Assembly: GCA_002343845.1 (NCBI GenBank)
Contig: DDSQ01000209.1
Location: 239 to 43,346, forward strand
Length of the DNA: 43,108 bases
Reading direction: 5' to 3'
Source: Planctomycetes bacterium UBA2386
GTDB taxonomy: Bacteria; Planctomycetota; UBA1135; UBA2386
Numbering within the stretch: the stretch's first letter is position 1; each line of letters opens with the position of its first letter. Position numbers and translations under genes: made by a program. Of this stretch, positions 33,304-40,850 are shown piece after piece. The notes under the pieces were generated by a model. The model was not told the DNA's origin. It worked only from the letters and a program-made list of their open reading frames with translations, and did no database searches.

Positions 33304-35520
33304 TCAACCGCGACGCCGGTTGCGTGGCGGACCCCCGGCACCCTGCCCACGCGAGGCCCGTTCGTACTCCGGCAACTCGAACGCCGCCGGCGGCAGCGCT
33401 GCGAGCGCTTGCTCCAGGTCGCGCAGCAACCGCTCGTCCTTCGCATCGAGGGCGCGGCCGCGCAGCATCTCGGCGGTCTGCATCGTCGTGACGCCGAGCC
33501 CGTCGGTTGCCGAGGCCGCGGCTGGTGCCGCCGCGAACGAACGCTGCAGCGCCGCGAAGCACCCCGCGAGATCGCCAGCGCCGAGCCGTAGCCGCGCGAG
33601 CCCCCCGTGCGCAACCGCGACGTAGTGACGACCGTCGGTGGCGCCGGTTGCCTGCTCGTAGGCCGCGAAGTGGGCGAGGCCCCGTTCGTACGCCGCCGCG
33701 GCCGGCTCGGGCGTGTTCTTGCGGCGGTGCGCTTCGGCGGCGACCAGCGACGCGTAGCCGGCGAACCACGGCATCGTGTTCGGGGCACCCTCGGCTGCCA
33801 GGCGCCGCGTGTACTCGGCCTCGAGCGCGTCGGGGCCACCCTGCGCGAGGCAACGCGCGCGCAGCCGTTCGTGCAGCAGTGCGGACTCGGGGAAGCGCAG
33901 CAGCCCGCGGTTCAGCACCGCATCGAGCTCGGGCGCGCCGAAGAACTGCAGGAAGTCGTAGTGGTGCGCGACATGGCGGTCGGCGCCGAGCGGGTGCTGC
34001 GCCAGCAGGCCGTAGGCCGTGTGCACGTCGTTCATCCACGCCGGGTCCCACTCGGTCTTCTTGCGCGTCGCGTCGACGATCGCTTCCTGCCGCGCTTCCG
34101 CGAACAGGGCGAGCAGTTCGGCGGCGAGCCGGCTCTCCGCTTCGGGCGGCAGCGTCGGCGCCGCCGCGATCGCACGTTCGTAGGCGACGTCCGTGCTGCC
34201 GCGCTGGAACGCGATCACCGCCTGCAGGGCCGCTGGCCGCCAGCCCGACGCCCCGAGTTTCACCGCTTCGTCGGCGTTGCGCTGCGCATCGTCGAGCAGG
34301 AGTCGTCGTTGCTGCTGCGCCAGGCGGGCGCCGCCGCGCGTCGCACCCGCCGTCGCTTCGAGCGCCTGCAGCAGGCTGGACTCGGCGACGTCGAGACGGG
34401 CTGCGGGATCATCGGGGCGCTGCCGCAGCGCCTGGTCGCGTGCGGCGGCCTGGGCCGCGCGGTCGACTTCGGCGGCGGCGGCGGCGTAGCTCTGGCCGGA
34501 CATCGTCTGCTGCCACTTGCTCGCGTCGATCGACGCGGCGTTGCCGGCGAGGCCGGTGTGCGCGGCGGCGAGGCTCTGGGCGCGCACCGACGACTTCGCG
34601 AAGCGCCGCAACGACTCGGCGAGCGCGCGGCGTTCTTCGGCGGCCATCGGTGCCTGCAGCGTGTCGGCGATCAGGTCGACGGTGCCTTCCCCGCCCGCGG
34701 CCAGCATGCCGGCCCGCGCTTGCTTCGCGAGGTCGGGGTCGAGGCTCCACGCGGCGAGGCGCAGCAGTTCGACCGGCGCGTTCTTGCCTTCGCCGACCGC
34801 GAACTGCAGCAGGGCGCGCCGCTGCTGGGCGTCGGCGGTCGCGAACATGCGTTCGATCTCTTCACGATCCTCGCTGTCGGGGCTGGCGACCTTCTCGCGC
34901 AGCGAACGGTCGCCCTTGACCACCGGCGGGGCCTGGATCGCGCGCTTGCTGATGCCGTCGCGCAGCGTGTCGAACACCGACTGCGTGTCCCACGTGTAGA
35001 ACACGTCGTAGACCTCGCTGCCGTCGAGCTCGACCATGATGTGACGCGGCGAGATGCGCTTGCCGTCGAGGAACTTCTCGTAGACCAGCGGTTCGAGCGC
35101 CATGTGCTCGCCGCAGGTGACGCCGCCAAGGCGCGGGCAGGGAATGCGGCGGCCCTGGTCGTCGTAGTCGCGCGGGTTGTGGCGGTAGACCGACGCGATC
35201 ACGCACACGTACGGCTCCCAGAGCTTCGCGATCTCGGGGTCGCGGTAGCGCACGCCGGCGTAGTGCTCGCTGGCGATCTCGCCGTCCATGTTGACGCAGA
35301 CGAGGATCGGCTTCTTGGTCTGCTGCGAGACCGCGACCGCGTCGTCCCAGGTGCGCTGCCAGCGGATCGCGACCGGCTTGGCCCAGTCCTCGGCCGTCGG
35401 CGCGTACCACATCTGCTCCGGCACGAGACCCTGGGGCCGCGGCACGCCTTCTTGCGCGGCGGCGAGGACCGACGACACGAACGACAATGCGGCGTAGAAC
35501 GGCAGGCACAACGATCGCAT
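33304..35520 (-). CDS. Exported thioredoxin-fold protein with TPR-type C-terminal region
   Basis: 738 residues from the ATG at 35520, which gives a signal peptide (RSLCLPFYAALSFVSSVLAAAQ). About 55-200 looks like a thioredoxin-like domain (TKKPILVCVNMDGEIASEHY, later RHIMVELDGSEVYDV), but the usual CxxC is absent: the site reads VNMDGEIASE. Other Cys residues occur nearby (PCPRLGGVTCGEH), so a redox role is not excluded. From about 230 to the end the sequence is helical, Ala/Arg/Leu-rich, with paired helices resembling TPR (RPDDPAARLDVAESSLLQAL and TPEPAAAAYERGLAHFAAYE). The final ~20 residues are Gly/Arg-rich. Its role is unknown. It is convergent with the preceding ORF over 40 bases. Confidence 0.75.
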   Translation of the reverse strand: MRSLCLPFYAALSFVSSVLAAAQEGVPRPQGLVPEQMWYAPTAEDWAKPVAIRWQRTWDDAVAVSQQTKKPILVCVNMDGEIASEHYAGVRYRDPEIAKLWEPYVCVIASVYRHNPRDYDDQGRRIPCPRLGGVTCGEHMALEPLVYEKFLDGKRISPRHIMVELDGSEVYDVFYTWDTQSVFDTLRDGISKRAIQAPPVVKGDRSLREKVASPDSEDREEIERMFATADAQQRRALLQFAVGEGKNAPVELLRLAAWSLDPDLAKQARAGMLAAGGEGTVDLIADTLQAPMAAEERRALAESLRRFAKSSVRAQSLAAAHTGLAGNAASIDASKWQQTMSGQSYAAAAAEVDRAAQAAARDQALRQRPDDPAARLDVAESSLLQALEATAGATRGGARLAQQQRRLLLDDAQRNADEAVKLGASGWRPAALQAVIAFQRGSTDVAYERAIAAAPTLPPEAESRLAAELLALFAEARQEAIVDATRKKTEWDPAWMNDVHTAYGLLAQHPLGADRHVAHHYDFLQFFGAPELDAVLNRGLLRFPESALLHERLRARCLAQGGPDALEAEYTRRLAAEGAPNTMPWFAGYASLVAAEAHRRKNTPEPAAAAYERGLAHFAAYEQATGATDGRHYVAVAHGGLARLRLGAGDLAGCFAALQRSFAAAPAAASATDGLGVTTMQTAEMLRGRALDAKDERLLRDLEQALAALPPAAFELPEYERASRGQGAGGPPRNRRRG

Positions 35521-35584
35521 CGGCGCAGGATAGCAGACGCCCCGGACCGCCCGTGTCGCGCGTTCGTCGCGCGCGGCGTCGGCG

Positions 35585-36886
35585 TCAGGGCGTCTGGCCG
35601 CGCAGCGCGTCGCGCGCGTCGCCGCGAGCGCGCACGACGCGCGCCGCGCCGGCATCGACCATCACCTCGGCGGGTGTGGGGTGGCCGAGGAAACTGTGCG
35701 GGCTGTACGACAGTCCGTAGGCCCCGGCGTTCAGGAACGCGACGGCGTCGCCGACCGCGAGCGGGCCGAGCGGGGCCTGGTCGGCGAACTGGTCCTGCGG
35801 CGTGCACAGAGGTCCGCCGATCGTGACCGGTTCGCCGGTGCGCCGCGCCGCGTCGACGGCGAGGGCGAGCGGCAGGCGGCGCAGCAGTGAACCCTGGCCG
35901 GTGGCCGCGGCGTGGTGGTGGAGGCCGCCGTCGAGCACTGCGTGGCGTTCGCGGCCGCTGGTCTTGCTGCGCACGACGGTCGCCAGGTAGACGCCTGCGG
36001 GCGCGGCGAGGTAGCGACCGAGTTCGACGAACCAGCGGCGCGGGCCGGGCAGCGTCGGCAGCAGGCGTCGCACACCGGCCGCGGCACTGGCGAGGTCGAA
36101 CGTGCCGTCGCCGCAGAATGCCGCGACGCCAAACCCTCCGCCGAGGTCGATCTCGGGCAACGCCACCGCGAGGTCGCGTTCCCAGCGCGCGACGGCAGCG
36201 ACGACGCGTTCGGCGTGCGCGACGAAGGCGGCGGCGTCGAAGAGCTGCGTGCCGGCGTACGCGTGCACGCCGACGAGGCGCAGCGCGGGCTCCGTGGCGA
36301 TCGTGCGCAGCACCGCGGGCACCTGCTCCTCGTCGATGCCGAACCGGCTGCTGCCGCCGCCCATGCGCAGCCGCGAACCGGCGAGTTCGCCTGCGAAGTT
36401 GATGCGGACCGCGACGCTCGCGACGGTGCTGCGGGCGCGGGCCGCCGCGGCGAGGGCACGCGCTTCGTCGAGCGACTCGACGTGCACGACGCCGAGGCCC
36501 GCAGCGAGTGCTGCAGCGAGTTCGGCGTCGGTCTTGCCGGGACCGGCGAAGCGCAGGGCCGCGGCCTCGTGGCCGGCGGCGAGTGCCACGTGCAGTTCGC
36601 CGAGCGACGCGATCTCGGCGCCGGCTCCCGCGAGGCGCAGCACGCGCGTCACGGCGATCGACGGGTTGGCCTTCACCGACCAGAGGATCGTCGCGTCGGC
36701 GCCGAACGCCTGCTGCACGGTGTGCAGGCGCGCGCGCAGAACCGCGGCGTCGAAGACGTAGAGCGGGCTGCCGAAGCGCGCGAGCAGTTCGCGCGCGGGG
36801 ATGCCGCCGATCGCGAGCGACGTCGATGGAGCAACGCCGAGTTGGCGCAGTGCGGCTTCGATCGCGGGATCGAGGCTCGCCGTCAC
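35585..36886 (-). CDS. Fold-type III PLP decarboxylase (LysA/BtrK-like)
   Basis: 433 residues from a GTG at 36886 that overlaps the small upstream gene (GTGA). PLP binding is shown by Lys72 in LWSVKANPSIAV and by GVHAYAGTQLF with a phosphate-binding pattern; SRFGIDEEQVP and the EIDLGGGFGV box follow. The signature for substrate use is GPLCTPQDQFAD and the preceding LDGGLHHHAAATGQG. True diaminopimelate decarboxylases have CESGD here, whereas BtrK-like and exosortase-associated decarboxylases have GPLCTPxD and HHH. The substrate is therefore probably not meso-DAP. An amino acid attached to a carrier protein is a reasonable guess from the family. The enzyme is probably cytoplasmic. Confidence 0.85.
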   Translation of the reverse strand: MTASLDPAIEAALRQLGVAPSTSLAIGGIPARELLARFGSPLYVFDAAVLRARLHTVQQAFGADATILWSVKANPSIAVTRVLRLAGAGAEIASLGELHVALAAGHEAAALRFAGPGKTDAELAAALAAGLGVVHVESLDEARALAAAARARSTVASVAVRINFAGELAGSRLRMGGGSSRFGIDEEQVPAVLRTIATEPALRLVGVHAYAGTQLFDAAAFVAHAERVVAAVARWERDLAVALPEIDLGGGFGVAAFCGDGTFDLASAAAGVRRLLPTLPGPRRWFVELGRYLAAPAGVYLATVVRSKTSGRERHAVLDGGLHHHAAATGQGSLLRRLPLALAVDAARRTGEPVTIGGPLCTPQDQFADQAPLGPLAVGDAVAFLNAGAYGLSYSPHSFLGHPTPAEVMVDAGAARVVRARGDARDALRGQTP

Positions 36887-37257
36887 GGCGCCCCCGATCC
36901 GGCGAGGTGGCGGCGCACGATTGCCTGCGCGGACTCGAGCGTCGGCGGCGAGCCGGCGGCGCGCAGTTCGTCGGCGGTGCGCAGGAACAGGCGGAGTGCG
37001 GTGCGCAGGACGTGGTCGCGGTGGCTGCGCACCCAGGTCTGCACGCGCTCGACGTCGGCGGTGGTCGCGGGTCCCGTGTCGCCGGCCGCGAGGGCCACGG
37101 TCGCGACTTCGACGAAGGTGCGCAGCAGCCACTCGCCGTCGCGCACCCGCTGCGGCTCGACGATGCAGCGAGCGACGAGGCCGCCGAGGACCTTCTTCTC
37201 GAGGTCGTCGCACGCCGCAAGGCAGGTGCGCAGGTCCACGTCGTCCGGCAGCGGCAT
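36883..37257 (-). CDS. Small helical protein of unknown function, coupled to the PLP decarboxylase
   Basis: 124 residues from the ATG at 37257. Longer starts up to 37407 would run into the divergent cytidine deaminase gene (37343), so they are rejected. The sequence (PLPDDVDLRTCLAACDDLEK, then LRTFVEVATVALAAGDTGPA, then a long Arg/Leu-rich C-terminus) is predicted mostly alpha-helical with no catalytic motif. It overlaps the decarboxylase start by GTGA, so production is coupled. No carrier-protein DSL motif is seen, which argues against it being an acyl-carrier partner of the decarboxylase. The family is not recognised. Confidence 0.55.
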   Translation of the reverse strand: MPLPDDVDLRTCLAACDDLEKKVLGGLVARCIVEPQRVRDGEWLLRTFVEVATVALAAGDTGPATTADVERVQTWVRSHRDHVLRTALRLFLRTADELRAAGSPPTLESAQAIVRRHLAGSGAP

Positions 37258-37342
37258 GGCCCTGGCATATCCGGCGTCGCGCGCGAATGCAGCGCCCTCG
37301 TGGCTTGCCGCCGCCACGGCGAGCCGTAGCGTTGCCTGCCGA

Positions 37343-37777
37343 ATGGCGCGTCCTCCGTCGCGTGCGGTGTGTGAGCGGTTGCTGGACCGGGCGCGCGAGG
37401 TGCGCAAGCGGGCCTACGCACCGGGGTCGCGCTTCCGCGTCGGTGCGGCGGTGCGCACGGCGAGCGGGCGCGTGTTCGTCGGCTGCAACGTCGAGAACGC
37501 GAGCTTCGGGCTGACGATCTGTGCCGAGCGCGCGGCAGTGTGCGCAGCCGTGGCGGCGGGGGAGCGGGTGATCACCACGGTCGCGGTCGTGGCGGGGCGC
37601 GCTGGGGCGGTGTCGCCGTGCGGAGCGTGCCGGCAGGTGCTCGCCGAGTTCGCGCTGAAGGGTGGGGCGCTGTGGGTGGTGACGGCAGGTGCGCGGGGTT
37701 CTGCGAAGGTCGTCGCACTGCACGACCTGCTGCCGGCGGCGTTCACGTTCGAGGACGTGGTGCGCGGGCGTGGGTGA
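37343..37777 (+). CDS. cdd: Cytidine deaminase
   Basis: 144 residues, the homotetrameric size. Zinc ligands: Cys60 in GLTICAERAA (the C-x-E catalytic loop with Glu62) and Cys93, Cys96 in SPCGACRQVL. CNVENASFG is the nucleoside-binding box. It deaminates cytidine and deoxycytidine to (deoxy)uridine in pyrimidine salvage. The ATG at 37343 is divergent from the small helical gene, with 85 bases between them. Downstream genes deoC and an aldehyde dehydrogenase suggest that the set uses nucleosides as carbon source. All key residues are intact. Confidence 0.93.
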   Translation: MARPPSRAVCERLLDRAREVRKRAYAPGSRFRVGAAVRTASGRVFVGCNVENASFGLTICAERAAVCAAVAAGERVITTVAVVAGRAGAVSPCGACRQVLAEFALKGGALWVVTAGARGSAKVVALHDLLPAAFTFEDVVRGRG

Positions 37778-37829
37778 GACGGGGTCGGGCGTCGACAGAC
37801 GCTCGCTTGCCCGGCACGATCCCGAGGCC

Positions 37830-38738
37830 ATGCCCGCCGCCACGAGCCCGACCGAGTTCCGCGTGCCGCCCGTCGACGCGGTCGCGCTCGAGACCCGCGC
37901 CGCCGACCTCGGCACCCGCTCGATCAAGAAGGCCGCCAAGGTCCAGGGCCTCAAGCTCGCCGTCGCGATGATGGACCTGACCACGCTCGAGGGCATGGAC
38001 TCGCCGGGCAAGGTCATCCAGCTCTGCAACAAGGCCCGCACCCCGCACCCGTCGCGCCCCGACGTCGGCCCGTGCGCCGCGGTCTGCGTCTACCCCGACC
38101 TCGTGCCGATCGCGGTCGAGGCTTTGCGCGGCAGCACCGTGCAGGTCGCTGCCGTCGCCACCGGCTTCCCTTCCGGCCGCACCGACCGCCAGACCAAGCT
38201 GCGCGAGGTCGAGCTCGCCGTCGCGGCGGGCGCCACCGAGATCGACATGGTGATCGACCGCGGCGCGTTCCTCGCCGGTCGGTACGGCCAGGTGTTCGAC
38301 GAGATCTGTGCGGTGAAGGCGGCCTGCGGACCGGCGCACCTCAAGGTCATCCTCGAGACCGGCGAACTGAAGACCTACGACAACATCCGCCGCGCCTGCC
38401 GCATCGCCTTGTTGGCGGGCGGCGACTTCCTCAAGACCAGCACCGGCAAGGTGACGCCGGCGAGCACGCTGCCGGTGGTGCTGCTGCTGCTCGAAGCGGC
38501 GCGCGACTGGTTCCTGGAGACGGGCCGCATGGTCGGCGTGAAGGCGGCGGGCGGCATCCGCACCGGCAAGGACGCGTTGAAGTACCTGGTGCTCGTCGCC
38601 GAGACCTGCGGCGATCGCTGGATGAGCCCGCAGTGGTTCCGCTTCGGCGCCAGTTCGCTGCTGACCGACGTGCTGATGCAGCTCGAGAAGGAACGCACCG
38701 GCCGCTACCAGCGTGCCACCGACTTCAGCGCCGACTGA
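37830..38738 (+). CDS. deoC: Deoxyribose-phosphate aldolase
   Basis: 302 residues; the core aldolase fold begins around residue 40, so an N-terminal region of about 40 residues and internal additions make it longer than E. coli DeoC (about 250). The enzyme splits 2-deoxyribose 5-phosphate into glyceraldehyde 3-phosphate and acetaldehyde. The Schiff-base lysine is in FLKTSTGK (Lys202), the acid-base lysine in VGVKAAGGIRT (Lys238), and the catalytic Asp-containing strand precedes them. CVYPDLVPIA and VATGFPSGRT are also family motifs. It lies 52 bases after cdd and 14 bases before the aldehyde dehydrogenase, consistent with an operon. Confidence 0.93.
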   Translation: MPAATSPTEFRVPPVDAVALETRAADLGTRSIKKAAKVQGLKLAVAMMDLTTLEGMDSPGKVIQLCNKARTPHPSRPDVGPCAAVCVYPDLVPIAVEALRGSTVQVAAVATGFPSGRTDRQTKLREVELAVAAGATEIDMVIDRGAFLAGRYGQVFDEICAVKAACGPAHLKVILETGELKTYDNIRRACRIALLAGGDFLKTSTGKVTPASTLPVVLLLLEAARDWFLETGRMVGVKAAGGIRTGKDALKYLVLVAETCGDRWMSPQWFRFGASSLLTDVLMQLEKERTGRYQRATDFSAD

Positions 38739-38752
38739 CGAAAGGCAACCCC

Positions 38753-40273
38753 ATGGCGAAGACCAAGAGCGACGAGCCGAAGACCGGCGAGACGACCGGC
38801 GACCGCACCCTGACGTTCGGCGGCGTGTGGGCGTACGCACCGGCCCCCGAGAGCACCGACCACTTCACGATCGCGCCGCGGCATGAGTTGTTCGTCGGCG
38901 GCGAGTTCAGGAAGCCGAAGACCGGCGAGTACTTCGCGACGATCAACCCGGCGACCGAGGCGGTGCTGAGCGAAGTGGCCCTGGCGGGGGAGAAGGACGT
39001 CGACGCCGCGGTCCAGGCGGCAACCAAGGCGTTCCCGGCCTGGCGCAAACTCAGCGGCGAGGACCGCGCGCGCTACCTGTTCCGCATCGCCCGCATCCTG
39101 CTCGAACGTGCGCGCGAGTTCGCGTGCCTCGAGACGCTCGACAACGGCAAGCCGATCAAGGAAACGCGCGACGTCGACGTGCCGCTCGCGGCGCAGCACT
39201 TCTTCTACCACGCCGGTTGGGCCGACAAGCTCGACCTGCTGTTCCCGGGCGAGCGCCCCGAACCGCTCGGCGTGATCGGCCAGGTGATCCCGTGGAACTT
39301 CCCGCTGCTGATGGCGGCGTGGAAGATCGCGCCCGCACTCGCGGCCGGGAACACCGTCGTGCTCAAGCCCGCCGAGACCTCGCCGCTGACCGCGCTGCGG
39401 TTGTGCGAAGTGTTCCAGCAGGCGGGGCTGCCGCCCGGCGTGGTGAACGTCATCACCGGCGACGGCAAGACCGGCCAGGCGCTCGTGCGGCATCCGGGGC
39501 TCGCGAAGGTCGCGTTCACCGGCAGCACCGAGGTCGGCAAGGAGATCCAGCGCGCCGTCGCGGGACAGGGCGTCGAGTTGACGCTCGAACTCGGCGGCAA
39601 GGCGGCGCACCTCGTGTTCGAGGACGCTGCGATCGACCAGGCGGTCGAAGGCGTCGTGCGCGGCATCTTCTTCAACCAGGGCCACGTCTGCTGCGCGGGC
39701 TCGCGCCTCTTGGTGCAGGAGAGTGTGCACGACCTGCTGGTCGGCAAGCTGAAGACGCGCATGGGCCGCATCCGCGTCGGCGATCCGATGGACAAGAACA
39801 CCGACATGGGCGCGATCCACAGTGCGCCGCAGCTCGCGCGCATCCGCGAACTGGTCGGCGACGGCGTGCAGAGCGGCTGCGAACTCTGGCAGCCCACGTG
39901 CACGCTGCCGCCGAAGGGCTACTGGTTTGCGCCGGCGGTGTTCACCGGCGTGTCGATGTCGCACCGCATCGCGCGCGAGGAGATCTTCGGCCCGGTGCTC
40001 GCGGTGACGACGTTCCGCACGCCCGAAGAGGCCGTCGAGAAGGCGAACAACACCGCCTACGGTCTGTCGGCCGGCATCTGGACCGACAAGGGGGCGCGCA
40101 TCCTGTGGCTCGCCGAACGCATGAAGGCGGGCGTGGTGTGGAACAACACCTTCAACCGCTTCGACGCCGCGAGTCCGTTCGGCGGCTTCAAGGAGTCGGG
40201 CTTCGGTCGCGAGGGTGGTCGTCAGGGCCTGCGCGCCTACGTGCGGCTCGCGGGCGGGCTCGGGGCCGGCTGA
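38753..40273 (+). CDS. NAD(P)-dependent aldehyde dehydrogenase
   Basis: 506 residues. The ALDH superfamily motifs are complete: VIPWNFPLLMAAWKIAPAL near 178-196, FTGSTEVGKEI near 255-265, ELGGK with Glu279, and FFNQGHVCCAGSR with catalytic Cys313. EIFGPVL and the C-terminal FGGFKESGFGRE are also present. A Lys/Asp-rich N-terminal extension of about 40 residues precedes the fold. Given the position right after deoC (AAAGG ribosome-binding site, 14-base gap), oxidation of acetaldehyde from deoxyribose breakdown to acetate is a reasonable inference, though specificity is not readable from sequence. The activity is not of the CoA-acylating microcompartment type as far as motifs show. Confidence 0.92.
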   Translation: MAKTKSDEPKTGETTGDRTLTFGGVWAYAPAPESTDHFTIAPRHELFVGGEFRKPKTGEYFATINPATEAVLSEVALAGEKDVDAAVQAATKAFPAWRKLSGEDRARYLFRIARILLERAREFACLETLDNGKPIKETRDVDVPLAAQHFFYHAGWADKLDLLFPGERPEPLGVIGQVIPWNFPLLMAAWKIAPALAAGNTVVLKPAETSPLTALRLCEVFQQAGLPPGVVNVITGDGKTGQALVRHPGLAKVAFTGSTEVGKEIQRAVAGQGVELTLELGGKAAHLVFEDAAIDQAVEGVVRGIFFNQGHVCCAGSRLLVQESVHDLLVGKLKTRMGRIRVGDPMDKNTDMGAIHSAPQLARIRELVGDGVQSGCELWQPTCTLPPKGYWFAPAVFTGVSMSHRIAREEIFGPVLAVTTFRTPEEAVEKANNTAYGLSAGIWTDKGARILWLAERMKAGVVWNNTFNRFDAASPFGGFKESGFGREGGRQGLRAYVRLAGGLGAG

Positions 40274-40286
40274 ACGTGGTGGGGCG

Positions 40287-40799
40287 ATGAAGGGCCGCCG
40301 CGGCGCGAGCGACGCGCTGCTGCCGCCGCCGCTCGGCGGCATCGTCGTCGACGGCAGCAACGTCGTGGCGTCGAGCAAGGCACGGCCGCTCGAGCGCCTC
40401 GACCTCGTCACCGCCTGGTGCAGCACCTGGCGTCCCGACCTGCCGGTGCAGGTGTTCCTCGACCTCGCCACCGCGCAGCGTTGCCCGCTCGCCGTGCAGA
40501 CCGTGCTGCGCGCGCGTTGCGCCGACGTCACGCCGGGCCGGCCGCGCTACGCCGTCGTGCCGCGCGAGCAGTTCGCCGACGAACTGGTGCTGCGGCACGC
40601 GCGGGCGCACGCGGCCCTCGTGGTGTCGAACGATCGTTTCTTCGACTGGGACGACCTGCGCGCGAACGTGACCACCGTGCAGTTCACGCTCGCTGGCGAC
40701 GAACTGGCGGTGTTCGAGGAAGCGACGTGGTTCCGGTCGCCGGGCACCGCGGTGCGCGTGCCGATGGCAGTGCTGCGCGAACTCGGCAGGAGGTCGTAG
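40287..40799 (+). CDS. NYN/Zc3h12a-like RNase domain protein
   Basis: 170 residues. GIVVDGSNVVASS at about 18-30 and LVVSNDRFFDWDDL at about 111-124 are the two best motifs of the Zc3h12a (Regnase) type NYN nuclease, a PIN-like fold. The acidic residues Asp22, Asp98, Asp116 and Asp120 are positioned to bind metal. Such proteins cut RNA; bacterial examples have little characterised function. The gene follows the aldehyde dehydrogenase by 13 bases on the same strand. No accessory domain or toxin-antitoxin partner is visible next to it, and the following gene is convergent. Confidence 0.75.
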   Translation: MKGRRGASDALLPPPLGGIVVDGSNVVASSKARPLERLDLVTAWCSTWRPDLPVQVFLDLATAQRCPLAVQTVLRARCADVTPGRPRYAVVPREQFADELVLRHARAHAALVVSNDRFFDWDDLRANVTTVQFTLAGDELAVFEEATWFRSPGTAVRVPMAVLRELGRRS

Positions 40800-40850
40800 C
40801 CCGCGTCGCCGGCATCCGCGCGACGCGAGTCGATGTCGCGCGAAGCGCCG

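Noticed and set aside
35585..36886. Diaminopimelate decarboxylase lysA
   Set aside because: The CESGD motif is replaced by CTPQD and the HHH box is present, as in BtrK-type decarboxylases.
36883..37407. Longer 174-residue version of the small helical gene
   Set aside because: It would overlap the start of the divergent cytidine deaminase and its first ~50 residues are Arg/Ser-rich without structure.
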